Source: Maccoyibacter sp900556645 (GTDB lineage: Bacteria > Bacillota > Clostridia > Lachnospirales > Lachnospiraceae). From it: a stretch of DNA of 64,000 nucleotides. Positions 33,191 to 42,144 of this stretch are shown here, in pieces. The notes under the pieces were generated by a model. It was not told the DNA's origin and made no database searches. It was given only the letters and a program-made list of their open reading frames with translations. Numbering within the stretch: position 1 is the first letter of the stretch; every line of letters begins with the position of its first letter. The stretch lies in NCBI GenBank assembly GCA_958349535.1, contig CATWDJ010000006.1, forward strand, positions 53,983 to 117,982, in the 5' to 3' direction. The position numbers and the translations under genes were made by a program.

Positions 33191-34657
33191 ATGACAGAAT
33201 TAAAAAAATTACTGGAAAGACTGGAACATGAATGTATACAGGGAAATACGGATATCAGTATTTCGGAACTGGTCTATGATTCCAGAAAAGCGGCAAAGGA
33301 TGATTTGTTTGTCTGTATCAAAGGAACGGTAGTAGACGGACATGAGTTTATAGAAGAGGTTGCAGCCAAGGGAGTTTCGGTTGTGGTGGTACAGGAGGAA
33401 GTAAAGGCACCAGAGGGTGTGACGGTCATTAAGGTGGCAGACACCCGTTATGCACTGGCAATGCTTTCGGCAGCATTTTTTGATTATCCGGCAGAGACAT
33501 TGAAGGTCATCGGAATCACCGGAACAAAGGGAAAAACCACCACCACCTACATGGTAAAATCCGTTTTGGAGGCAGCAGGATATAAGGTGGGACTCATCGG
33601 AACCATTGAGGCCATCATCGGTGAGGAGACAATTCCAGCCAGCAATACCACACCGGAATCCTATATTGTTCAGAACTATTTCCGCAAAATGCTGGATGCA
33701 GGCTGTGACTGCTGTGTCATGGAGGTTTCGTCACAGGGTCTGATGATGCACAGAGTAGCAGGCTTCCAGTTTGAACTGGGTATTTTTACCAATATAGAGC
33801 CGGATCATATCGGACCAAATGAGCATGCCTCCTTTGAGGAATACATGGAATGTAAAGGAATGCTTTTTCGTCAATGTAAGACAGGAATTGTCAATGCGGA
33901 CGATAAGCATGTGCAGGAGGTTTTAAAGGGGCATACCTGTGAAGTGGAAACCTTTGGATTCAGCCAGCAGGCAGATTTGCGGGCTACCAATGTGGAATTG
34001 GTAAAACGTCCGGGATATCTGGGAGTTGCCTATACCGTAAAGGGATTGGTGAACTGTGATGTGGAGATAGATGTACCGGGAAAATTCAGCGTCTATAACT
34101 CGCTGACCGCCATAGCCATCTGCCGTCATTTTCAGGTGACACAAGAGAATATGAAGAAGGCGTTAAAAGAGGCAAAGACCAAAGGCAGAATCGAAATGAT
34201 TAAAGTGTCCGACGAATTTACCCTAATGATTGACTATGCCCACAATGCCATGAGTTTGGAGAGCCTTCTGACTACCTTAAAGGAATATCAGCCGAAGCGT
34301 CTGGTATGTCTCTTCGGATGCGGCGGAAACCGTTCTAAGCTTCGCCGTTATGAGATGGGCGAGGTATCGGGAAAACTGGCGGATTTGACCATTATTACTT
34401 CCGATAATCCGAGATTTGAGGAGCCTCAGGCAATTATAGATGACATCAAGCAGGGCATGGCAAAGACTGACGGAAAATATGTGGAGATAGCAGACCGCAA
34501 GGAGGCAATCCATTATGCCATAGAACACGGACAGCCGGGAGATGTGATTGTACTGGCGGGAAAGGGTCATGAGGACTATCAGGAAATCAAAGGAAAGAAA
34601 TACCCGATGGATGAACGGGTACTGATTGCAGAGGTTTTAGAAGAACTGAAAGGCTAG
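33191..34657 (+). CDS. murE: UDP-N-acetylmuramoyl-L-alanyl-D-glutamate--2,6-diaminopimelate ligase
   Basis: 488 residues. Adds the third stem-peptide residue in peptidoglycan synthesis. Three Mur-ligase domains: N-terminal (VYDSRKAAKDDLFVCIKG), central with P-loop GITGTKGKTTTTYMVK, and C-terminal with the amino-acid specificity motif DNPR in TSDNPRFEEP. DNPR is the signature of meso-diaminopimelate enzymes, so a DAP-type wall is inferred. Starts a long run of housekeeping genes with short gaps; priA begins 8 bases downstream. Confidence 0.95.
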   Translation: MTELKKLLERLEHECIQGNTDISISELVYDSRKAAKDDLFVCIKGTVVDGHEFIEEVAAKGVSVVVVQEEVKAPEGVTVIKVADTRYALAMLSAAFFDYPAETLKVIGITGTKGKTTTTYMVKSVLEAAGYKVGLIGTIEAIIGEETIPASNTTPESYIVQNYFRKMLDAGCDCCVMEVSSQGLMMHRVAGFQFELGIFTNIEPDHIGPNEHASFEEYMECKGMLFRQCKTGIVNADDKHVQEVLKGHTCEVETFGFSQQADLRATNVELVKRPGYLGVAYTVKGLVNCDVEIDVPGKFSVYNSLTAIAICRHFQVTQENMKKALKEAKTKGRIEMIKVSDEFTLMIDYAHNAMSLESLLTTLKEYQPKRLVCLFGCGGNRSKLRRYEMGEVSGKLADLTIITSDNPRFEEPQAIIDDIKQGMAKTDGKYVEIADRKEAIHYAIEHGQPGDVIVLAGKGHEDYQEIKGKKYPMDERVLIAEVLEELKG

Positions 34658-34664
34658 GGATGGA

Positions 34665-36893
34665 ATGGCATTGTATGCGGATATCATCATAGATATTTCA
34701 CACGAAAAACTGGATAGAACCTTTCAATATATTGTGCCGGAGGAACTGGAGCAGACGTTGTGCATTGGTATGCCGGTGGAAATTCCTTTCGGAAACGGAA
34801 ACCGCAAAATCACAGGCTATGTGGTAGACATTACGGAAGAACCCAAGTATGATGTGACAAAATTGAAAGAAATCTCCGGGATACAGGAAAAGGGAATTGC
34901 CGTGGAATCCCAGATGATAGCATTGGCGGCATGGATGAGACGTAATTACGGCGGAACCATGAACCATGCGTTAAAGACGGTAATCCCTATCAAACAAAAG
35001 GAAAATGAACGCAAAAAAGAAACCGTTTGTCTGGCGTTGGAGCCGGAAGAAGCCAGACAGAGATTTGAAGAGTGTAACCGAAAAAACAGTGTTGCCAGAG
35101 AAAGGCTTCTGGAGGCGTTGATAGAATATCGGGAACTGCCAAAAGAAGTGATTACCAAAAAACTGGAGGTATCCACCACAGTAATAAAAGCATTGTGCCA
35201 GCAGGGGATTGCAACGATACGCTCGGAACGGAATTACCGGAATCCGGTGCATGCGGTGAAACAGGAGCGGGCAGAGGTAATCCTGAATGAGGAACAAAGG
35301 GCAGCAGTCCAAAGTGTTTGGCAGGACTATGAACAGGGAATTTATCAGACCTATCTGCTGCACGGTGTAACCGGAAGCGGAAAAACCGAGGTTTATATGG
35401 AGCTGATTTCCCGGGTAATCGGGCAGGGACGGCAGGCCATTGTGCTGATACCGGAAATTGCCCTGACTTATCAGACGGTTATGCGGTTTTATAACCGTTT
35501 CGGAGACCGGGTATCCATTATGAATTCCCGACTGTCCGCAGGAGAGCGGTTTGACCAGTTTGAGCGGGCAAAAAAGGGAGAGATTGATGTGATGATAGGT
35601 CCCCGTTCTGCACTGTTCACGCCATTTTCAAATTTAGGACTTATTATTATAGACGAGGAGCATGAGGCGGCTTACAAAAGCGAGCAGGTGCCTCGTTATC
35701 ATGTCAGAGAGACAGCCATACAGCGGGCAAAGATGGCACAGGCCTCGGTGGTGCTGGGGTCGGCAACCCCATCCATTGAAAGCTATTACAAAGCCAGGAA
35801 TGGGGAATATGTGCTGTTGCGTTTGCAAAAACGGGTACAGCAAAAGCCTTTGGCAGAATGTTATACCGTAGATTTGAGGGAAGAATTAAAAGAGGGGAAC
35901 CGTTCCATACTTAGCAGAAAGTTACAGGAGCTGATGGAAGAACGGTTAGAAAAAAAGCAACAGACCATGTTATTTATCAATCGCAGAGGTCTGGCGGGAT
36001 TTGTTTCCTGCAGAGCCTGCGGACATGTGATAAAATGTCCTCATTGTGATGTGTCCCTCAGTCAGCACACCGGAGGCAGGATGGTATGTCACTATTGCGG
36101 TTATGAGGAGCCGGAGCCAAAGGTATGTCCTTCCTGCGGTTCCAAATATATTAGCGGGTTTAAAGCGGGAACCCAGAAAATTGAGGAGATTGTAAAAAAG
36201 AGGTTTCCAAAGGCAAGAACCCTTCGGATGGACACGGACACCACCCGGAACAAAGACAGCTACGAAGAAATTTTATCTGCCTTTGCCAATCAGGAGGCGG
36301 ACATTCTTGTGGGAACCCAGATGATTGTCAAGGGACATGATTTTCCAAATGTGACCTTGGTGGGAGTTCTGGCGGCAGATATGTCGCTGTACCGGAATGA
36401 TTTCCACGGGGCAGAGCGAACCTTTCAGCTTCTTACTCAGGCGGCAGGAAGGGCCGGAAGAGGAAAAGAGACAGGGGAGGTTGTGATTCAGACTTATACC
36501 CCGGAGCATTACAGTATTCAGGCGGCTGCGAAGCAGGAGTATGAGCTCTTTTATCAACAGGAAATTCTGTGCAGAGAGCTGATGAATTATCCTCCGGTCT
36601 GGAATCTGTTGTTGATTCTGGTTACCTCCAAAACCGAGGAGGAGGGAGAGGCAGCCGCACAGAGATTAAAGGAACAGACAGACAGAATATCCCGGGAGGC
36701 TGTGGTGATAGGTCCCGCCAGTCCCAGTGTGGGAAAGGTCAATGATATTTATAAAAGGGTGCTTTATATTAAGGCAAAATCCTATGAGCATTTGGTGGAA
36801 ATAAAAGATAGATTAGAACAATATATGGAAAAAGAAGCAATGACAGCCAGCGTCGGAGTACAGTTTGATTTCAATCCGATGAGCGGTTTTTAA
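34665..36893 (+). CDS. priA: Primosomal protein N' (replication restart helicase PriA)
   Basis: 742 residues. Loads the replication machinery at stalled forks. N-terminal DNA-binding domain, then SF2 helicase with Walker A GVTGSGKTEVYMEL, DEAH-like IIIDEEHEAAYKS, and QAAGRAGRGKETGEVVIQT in the C-terminal half. Two zinc sites are visible: CRACGHVIKCPHC and CHYCGY...CPSCGSKY. Complete and in frame. Followed 16 bases later by def. Confidence 0.96.
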   Translation: MALYADIIIDISHEKLDRTFQYIVPEELEQTLCIGMPVEIPFGNGNRKITGYVVDITEEPKYDVTKLKEISGIQEKGIAVESQMIALAAWMRRNYGGTMNHALKTVIPIKQKENERKKETVCLALEPEEARQRFEECNRKNSVARERLLEALIEYRELPKEVITKKLEVSTTVIKALCQQGIATIRSERNYRNPVHAVKQERAEVILNEEQRAAVQSVWQDYEQGIYQTYLLHGVTGSGKTEVYMELISRVIGQGRQAIVLIPEIALTYQTVMRFYNRFGDRVSIMNSRLSAGERFDQFERAKKGEIDVMIGPRSALFTPFSNLGLIIIDEEHEAAYKSEQVPRYHVRETAIQRAKMAQASVVLGSATPSIESYYKARNGEYVLLRLQKRVQQKPLAECYTVDLREELKEGNRSILSRKLQELMEERLEKKQQTMLFINRRGLAGFVSCRACGHVIKCPHCDVSLSQHTGGRMVCHYCGYEEPEPKVCPSCGSKYISGFKAGTQKIEEIVKKRFPKARTLRMDTDTTRNKDSYEEILSAFANQEADILVGTQMIVKGHDFPNVTLVGVLAADMSLYRNDFHGAERTFQLLTQAAGRAGRGKETGEVVIQTYTPEHYSIQAAAKQEYELFYQQEILCRELMNYPPVWNLLLILVTSKTEEEGEAAAQRLKEQTDRISREAVVIGPASPSVGKVNDIYKRVLYIKAKSYEHLVEIKDRLEQYMEKEAMTASVGVQFDFNPMSGF

Positions 36894-36909
36894 AGAAGGA
36901 GGAATAGCG

Positions 36910-37383
36910 ATGGCACTTAGAAACATACGAATTCAGGGAGACGAAGTGTTAAATAAAAGATGCAGGGAAGTAACAGAGATGACCCCGAGAATACGGACTC
37001 TGATTGACGATATGATAGAGACCATGCATGATGCCAACGGTGTAGGTCTGGCGGCATGTCAGGTGGGCATTTTAAAACGACTGGTAGTAATTGATGTGGG
37101 AGAAGGTCCTATTGTTTTGATTAACCCGGAAATCATTGAAACAGACGGAGAACAGGTGGGAGACGAAGGATGTCTCAGCCTGCCGGGAAAAGCAGGGCTT
37201 GTAACCCGTCCTAACTATGTCAAGGTACGTGCCCTGGATGAAAATATGGTGGAACGTGAGCTGGAGGGAACCGAGCTTCTGGCACGGGCATTCTGCCATG
37301 AGATAGACCATTTGGACGGACATATGTATACGGAACTTGTGGAAGGCGATGTCCATGATGTTACCTATGAGTATGAGGAGTAG
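36910..37383 (+). CDS. def: Peptide deformylase
   Basis: 157 residues. Removes the formyl group from new proteins. All three motifs are present: GVGLAACQVG, EGCLSLPG (metal Cys) and HEIDHLDG (metal His pair and catalytic Glu). GAAGGAGG precedes the ATG. It is directly followed by fmt, the usual functional pair. Confidence 0.97.
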   Translation: MALRNIRIQGDEVLNKRCREVTEMTPRIRTLIDDMIETMHDANGVGLAACQVGILKRLVVIDVGEGPIVLINPEIIETDGEQVGDEGCLSLPGKAGLVTRPNYVKVRALDENMVERELEGTELLARAFCHEIDHLDGHMYTELVEGDVHDVTYEYEE

Positions 37384-37388
37384 GAAAA

Positions 37389-38330
37389 ATGAGAATTATT
37401 TTTATGGGAACACCGGATTTTGCGGTGGGAACCTTTGAGGCATTACTGGAGGCAGGACATGAGATTGTGCTGACGGTAACACAGCCGGATAAACCGAAAG
37501 GAAGAAGCGGAAAGCTACAGTTTCCTCCGGTAAAGGAGGCAGCAGTGGCACACGGCATTGAAGTGTACCAGCCAAAACTAGTAAGAGAGACAGCGTGTAT
37601 AGAATATTTAAAAAAATATCAGCCGGACTGTATCGTGGTGGTAGCCTTTGGACAGATTCTGCCAAAGGAGATTCTGGAAATGCCGAGATATTGCTGTGTA
37701 AATGTCCATGCTTCTCTCCTTCCGAAATACCGGGGAGCGGCACCAATCCAGTGGGCAGTTATCAACGGAGAAAAAGTAACGGGAGTTACCACCATGCGGA
37801 TGGATGAGGGACTGGATACCGGAGATATGATTCTAAAGGAAGAGGTAGAGCTGGCAGAAGATGAAACCGGAGGCAGCCTCTTTGACCGTCTTGCGGTGGT
37901 GGGAGCCAATCTGGCAGTAAAAACCCTTACGGCATTGGAAGAGGGAACCGTTACCTTTACCAAACAGAACCATGAGGAAGCAACTCAGGTGGGGATGATA
38001 AAAAAACAGTTGGGAGAGTTAGATTTTTCCCAGCCTGCGGCGAAACTGGAATGTCTGGTGCGGGGATTAAATCCGTGGCCAAGCACATATACTTTTTATA
38101 ATGGGAAAACCTTAAAAATATGGCGGGCAGAAGTAAAGCCGGGCGGTGATGCGTCCAAAGCGGGAACCGTAGTGGAGAGTGGCAAACGCAGCTTTGGTAT
38201 CCAGACAGGAGACGGAATTTTGATTCCGTTGGAATTGCAGTTAGAAGGCAAAAAACGTATGGAGACAGAAGCTTTTCTATGTGGTGTGCATATGGAAGAA
38301 GGGACGAAGCTGGGGAGAACTGACGCATAA
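37389..38330 (+). CDS. fmt: Methionyl-tRNA formyltransferase
   Basis: 313 residues. Formylates initiator Met-tRNA using 10-formyl-THF. N-terminal catalytic domain with MGTPDFAVGTFEALL, the formyl-THF site HASLLPKYRGAAPIQWAVI (Asn-His-Asp type catalytic set around VNVHASLLP and DEGLDTGDM), and a C-terminal OB-like tRNA-binding domain (about 205-313). Start is 5 bases after the def stop, so coupled. Confidence 0.96.
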   Translation: MRIIFMGTPDFAVGTFEALLEAGHEIVLTVTQPDKPKGRSGKLQFPPVKEAAVAHGIEVYQPKLVRETACIEYLKKYQPDCIVVVAFGQILPKEILEMPRYCCVNVHASLLPKYRGAAPIQWAVINGEKVTGVTTMRMDEGLDTGDMILKEEVELAEDETGGSLFDRLAVVGANLAVKTLTALEEGTVTFTKQNHEEATQVGMIKKQLGELDFSQPAAKLECLVRGLNPWPSTYTFYNGKTLKIWRAEVKPGGDASKAGTVVESGKRSFGIQTGDGILIPLELQLEGKKRMETEAFLCGVHMEEGTKLGRTDA

Positions 38331-38353
38331 ATTCAAGCAAATGCAAGGAGGAA

Positions 38354-39055
38354 ATGAGTATGTATTATTGGTGGGACCAGACCTATATTCTGGTCATAAT
38401 CGGAGCAATTATCTGTTTAATTGCGTCCGCAAGAGTGAAGACAACTTACGCAAAGTATTCAAAAGACCGCAGTATGTCAGGAATGACAGGAGCGGAGGCG
38501 GCAGAGAGGATTCTGCGGAATGCGGGAATCCATGACGTTTCCATAGGTCATGTTTCGGGAAACCTAACTGACCACTACAATCCAAAGACGAAGGTATTGA
38601 ACCTTTCTGACAGCGTATATGGAAGTACCTCGGTGGCAGCCATCGGTGTGGCAGCCCATGAATGTGGTCATGCTATTCAGCATCAGGAGGGATATTTTCC
38701 GTTGAGCTTCAGAGGAGCCTTGGTGCCGGTGGCAAACTTTGGCTCTACCATGGCATGGCCGCTGATTATTATCGGACTGTTTTTTAACAGCCACACAGGA
38801 ACATTTCTGATTCAGTTGGGAATTATGTTCTTTTCGCTGGCGGTACTGTTCCAGTTGGTGACTCTGCCGGTGGAGTTTAATGCATCCAATCGTGCAGTGC
38901 ATATTTTGGGAAGCACCGGAATGTTGCAGGATGATGAGTTGAAAAAGACAAGAAGAGTGCTGCGGGCAGCGGCATTGACCTATGTTGCCAGTGCGGCAGC
39001 GGCAATTTTACAGTTGTTAAGACTGGTGCTTTTGTTTGGAGGAAGAGATGACTGA
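38354..39055 (+). CDS. Neutral zinc metallopeptidase, YugP-like membrane protein
   Basis: 233 residues. N-terminal membrane segment (about 9-25), zinc motif AAHECGHAIQH (HExxH type) near residue 98, then GALVPVANFGS and three further membrane segments. The conserved VPVEFNAS-type segment is LPVEFNASNRAVHIL. The family (Zn_peptidase_2) has no well-established substrate. Commonly sits in this fmt-rsmB neighbourhood in clostridia. The stop overlaps the rsmB start (ATGACTGA). Confidence 0.88.
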   Translation: MSMYYWWDQTYILVIIGAIICLIASARVKTTYAKYSKDRSMSGMTGAEAAERILRNAGIHDVSIGHVSGNLTDHYNPKTKVLNLSDSVYGSTSVAAIGVAAHECGHAIQHQEGYFPLSFRGALVPVANFGSTMAWPLIIIGLFFNSHTGTFLIQLGIMFFSLAVLFQLVTLPVEFNASNRAVHILGSTGMLQDDELKKTRRVLRAAALTYVASAAAAILQLLRLVLLFGGRDD

Positions 39056-40352
39056 TGGAGTCAGCACAAGAGAAATCATACTGGATATTCTTTTGGCGGT
39101 AACACGGGACGGAGAGTACAGCCATCTGGCACTTTCCGGAACCTTAAATAAGTATCAATATCTGGAAAAACAGGAGCGGGCATTTATCACAAAGGTAACA
39201 GAGGGAACCTTGGAGCAGATGATAAAGATTGATTATATCATCAACTCTTTTTCCAATATCAGGGTTTCCAAAATGAAGCCGGTGATTCGCTGTATTCTGC
39301 GGAGTGCAGTGTATCAGATATGCTTTTTAGATGGGGTGCCGGATTCCGCTGCCTGTAATGAGGCGGTAAATCTGGCAGGAAAAAGAGGATTCCGAAATCT
39401 GAAGGGCTTTGTGAACGGAGTGTTACGCAATATTGCAAGAAAGAAAGAACAGATTGTCTATCCTGATGAGAGGAAACAGCCACAGGAGGCTGTTTCGGTT
39501 CAGTATTCCCTTCCGCTATGGCTGGTGGAGCAATGGGAAACAGAATATGGCATGGACAAGACCAAAGCCATGGCAAAGGCACTTCTGGAGGAGAAGCCTA
39601 CGGCTGTCCGTATAAACCTGAATCAGATTACAAAAGAGGAATTGATAAAACAGTTAAAGTCGGAAGGGGTAGACGTGACAGAGAGCAAAGAGCTGCCTTA
39701 TGCCCTTTTTTTATCCGGCTATGATTATCTGAATAAACTTTCCGGTTTTCAAGAAGGCTGTTTTTATGTGCAGGATATCAGCTCCATGAAGGTGGCAGAA
39801 ACCGCAGAACCTAAAGAGGGGGATGTGGTACTGGATGTCTGCGGAGCACCGGGAGGAAAAAGTATCCATATTGCCCAGATGCTTCGGGGAACGGGACAGG
39901 TAATTACCAGAGATTTGACATCTTCAAAGGTGGCAAAGATAGAAGAAAACATAGCCAGATGCCGGGTGGAAAATATGCGGGCGGAATGTGCGGATGCCAG
40001 AGTGCCGGATGAAAGCCTGCGGGAGAAGGCGGATATTGTAATCGCAGATTTGCCTTGCTCCGGTCTGGGTGTCATAGGACGGAAAAAAGACATTAAGTAT
40101 AAGATGACCCCGGAAAAAGAGCAGGAGCTGGTGGCACTGCAAAGGGAAATCTTATCGGTGGTTCCGGCATATGTAAAATCCGGAGGTACGTTGGTTTACA
40201 GTACCTGTACCATTCATAAAACAGAAAATGAAGAAAATGTACAGTGGCTGTTGGAAAATCACAGGGAGCTGCATTTGGAATCCATGCAGCAGATATTCCC
40301 GGACGAGACAGGAAATGACGGCTTTTTTATTGCAAAGCTGAGAAAGAACTAG
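39048..40352 (+). CDS. rsmB: 16S rRNA (cytosine-967-C5)-methyltransferase RsmB
   Basis: 434 residues from the ATG at 39048, which has TTGGAGG 5 bases upstream; a TTG at 39036 is in frame but part of that site. N-terminal NusB-like helical domain (about 1-140), then SAM-dependent methyltransferase: VLDVCGAPGGKS (SAM loop), ADLPCSGLGVIGRKKDIKY (catalytic PC motif) and YSTCTIHKTENEENV (second Cys). Overlaps the zinc peptidase gene by 8 bases. Confidence 0.95.
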   Translation: MTDGVSTREIILDILLAVTRDGEYSHLALSGTLNKYQYLEKQERAFITKVTEGTLEQMIKIDYIINSFSNIRVSKMKPVIRCILRSAVYQICFLDGVPDSAACNEAVNLAGKRGFRNLKGFVNGVLRNIARKKEQIVYPDERKQPQEAVSVQYSLPLWLVEQWETEYGMDKTKAMAKALLEEKPTAVRINLNQITKEELIKQLKSEGVDVTESKELPYALFLSGYDYLNKLSGFQEGCFYVQDISSMKVAETAEPKEGDVVLDVCGAPGGKSIHIAQMLRGTGQVITRDLTSSKVAKIEENIARCRVENMRAECADARVPDESLREKADIVIADLPCSGLGVIGRKKDIKYKMTPEKEQELVALQREILSVVPAYVKSGGTLVYSTCTIHKTENEENVQWLLENHRELHLESMQQIFPDETGNDGFFIAKLRKN

Positions 40353-40360
40353 TTGTTACT

Positions 40361-41398
40361 ATGAGTGAAAAAACAGATATAAAATCATTAAATTTCAAAG
40401 AATTGCAGGAGTATATGCTGTCCATAGGAGAAAAAAAATTCCGGGCAAAGCAGGTATACGAATGGCTTCACAGGAAACAGGTGCAAAGCTTTGGTGAGAT
40501 GACCAATCTCTCGAAAGACTTGCAAAAAAAGCTGGAAGAACAGGCAGGCCTTACGGTTTTAGAACCGGTGGAGGTGCAGGTGTCCAAGCTGGACGGAACC
40601 AGAAAATATCTCTTTCGTCTGGAGGATGGGAATGTCATTGAGAGCGTGCTGATGAAATATAAGCACGGAAACTCTGTCTGCATTTCCTCACAGGTGGGCT
40701 GCCGTATGGGCTGTCGTTTCTGTGCATCTACTTTGGACGGACTGGTGCGGGGTCTGACTCCGGGAGAAATGCTGGAACAGATTTACCGGATTGGTCAGGA
40801 TATCGGTGAACGGATCTCCAATGTGGTGGTTATGGGAACCGGAGAGCCTTTGGACAATTATGAGAATCTGATAAAATTTATTGAAATGCTCACCGATGAA
40901 AACGGACTTCATATCAGCCAGAGAAATCTTACAGTTTCCACCTGCGGAATTGTACCGAAAATGCGGGAACTGGCAGACAGAAAACTGCAGATTACGCTGG
41001 CACTGTCTCTTCATGCCTCCAATCAGGAGAGGCGGAAGGAACTGATGCCGGTGGCAAATAAATATGAGATTTCGGAGGTTTTAGATGCCTGCCGATACTA
41101 TTTTGAACAGACCGGACGTAGAATTACTTTTGAGTACAGTCTGGTAGGAGGGGTGAACGATACCGAAGAGGATGCCAAAGAGCTTAGCGGCTTGATTCGG
41201 GGGATGAACTGCCATGTAAATTTGATTCCGGTAAACCCTGTAAAAGAGCGGGATTATGTGCAATCGAATCAGCAGGTTATCCTGAATTTTAAAAATAAAC
41301 TTGAAAAAAACGGAATAAATGTTACTATTAGAAGGGAAATGGGCAGAGATATAGACGGTGCCTGTGGACAATTACGCAAGAGATATATGGAAAGGTAG
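40361..41398 (+). CDS. rlmN: Dual-specificity 23S rRNA/tRNA adenine-C2 methyltransferase RlmN
   Basis: 345 residues. Radical-SAM enzyme that methylates A2503 of 23S rRNA and A37 of some tRNAs. Cluster motif CRMGCRFCAST (CxxxCxxC) in the context SSQVGCRMGCRFCAST. Other conserved parts: VVMGTGEPLDNYEN, LSLHASNQERR and DIDGACGQLR at the end with the catalytic Cys. Start 8 bases after the rsmB stop. Confidence 0.96.
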   Translation: MSEKTDIKSLNFKELQEYMLSIGEKKFRAKQVYEWLHRKQVQSFGEMTNLSKDLQKKLEEQAGLTVLEPVEVQVSKLDGTRKYLFRLEDGNVIESVLMKYKHGNSVCISSQVGCRMGCRFCASTLDGLVRGLTPGEMLEQIYRIGQDIGERISNVVVMGTGEPLDNYENLIKFIEMLTDENGLHISQRNLTVSTCGIVPKMRELADRKLQITLALSLHASNQERRKELMPVANKYEISEVLDACRYYFEQTGRRITFEYSLVGGVNDTEEDAKELSGLIRGMNCHVNLIPVNPVKERDYVQSNQQVILNFKNKLEKNGINVTIRREMGRDIDGACGQLRKRYMER

Positions 41399-41407
41399 GT
41401 GGAGAGT

Positions 41408-42130
41408 TTGAAGACATTTTCAATATCGGACATAGGAAAGAACAGAGAAATGAACCAGGATTATGTATATACGTCGGAGAATGCTGTCGGAAACCTCCCG
41501 AACCTTTTTATTGTGGCAGATGGAATGGGAGGACACAAGGCGGGAGAATTTGCTTCCAAGTTTACAGTGGAGACCATCGTCGAAAGTGTCCGTACCAATG
41601 AACAAAAAGAACCGGTGCGGATTATTGAAGAGGCGATTCAGACTGCCAATAGGGAATTAATACAGAAAGCCCGTCAGGATGAAACCATGGCGGGAATGGG
41701 AACTACGGTTGTTGTAGTGACAGTAATAGGGGATAAAGCCTTTGTTGCCAATGTGGGAGACAGTAGGATGTATGTGATTGGCAAAGAGATTACTCAGGTA
41801 ACAAGAGACCATTCGCTGGTAGAGGAAATGGTACGGATGGGTGAGCTGGCAAAGGATGCGGCAAAAGACCACCCCGACAAGAATATCATTACAAGAGCTG
41901 TAGGTGCGGCACAGGATGTAGATGTGGATTTCTTTGAAGTGGAATTATATCCGCAGGATTACATATTAATGTGCTCAGACGGACTGACCAACATGGTGGA
42001 GGATGAAGACATCCGAAGAATCGTGCAGAGTCAGAGGGATGTAGCAGAGAGAGTGGAAAAATTGGTGGAAACCGCCAACGACCACGGGGGACAGGATAAT
42101 ATAACGGTAGTTGTAATAGAACCGTTTTAA
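41408..42130 (+). CDS. prpC: PP2C-type protein phosphatase, PrpC/Stp1-like
   Basis: 240 residues from the TTG at 41408, with AGGTGG upstream; the frame also allows a GTG at 41399 right after the rlmN stop, which would add three residues. Mn2+-dependent PP2C phosphatase with NREMNQDY, VADGMGGHKAGEFAS, GMGTTVVV, VGDSRMY and GGQDNITVVVI, including all metal Asp positions. It reverses phosphorylation by PrkC encoded next; together they control growth, cell wall and spore germination in Firmicutes. Confidence 0.94.
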   Translation: MKTFSISDIGKNREMNQDYVYTSENAVGNLPNLFIVADGMGGHKAGEFASKFTVETIVESVRTNEQKEPVRIIEEAIQTANRELIQKARQDETMAGMGTTVVVVTVIGDKAFVANVGDSRMYVIGKEITQVTRDHSLVEEMVRMGELAKDAAKDHPDKNIITRAVGAAQDVDVDFFEVELYPQDYILMCSDGLTNMVEDEDIRRIVQSQRDVAERVEKLVETANDHGGQDNITVVVIEPF

Positions 42131-42144
42131 AAGAGGTGAATGGC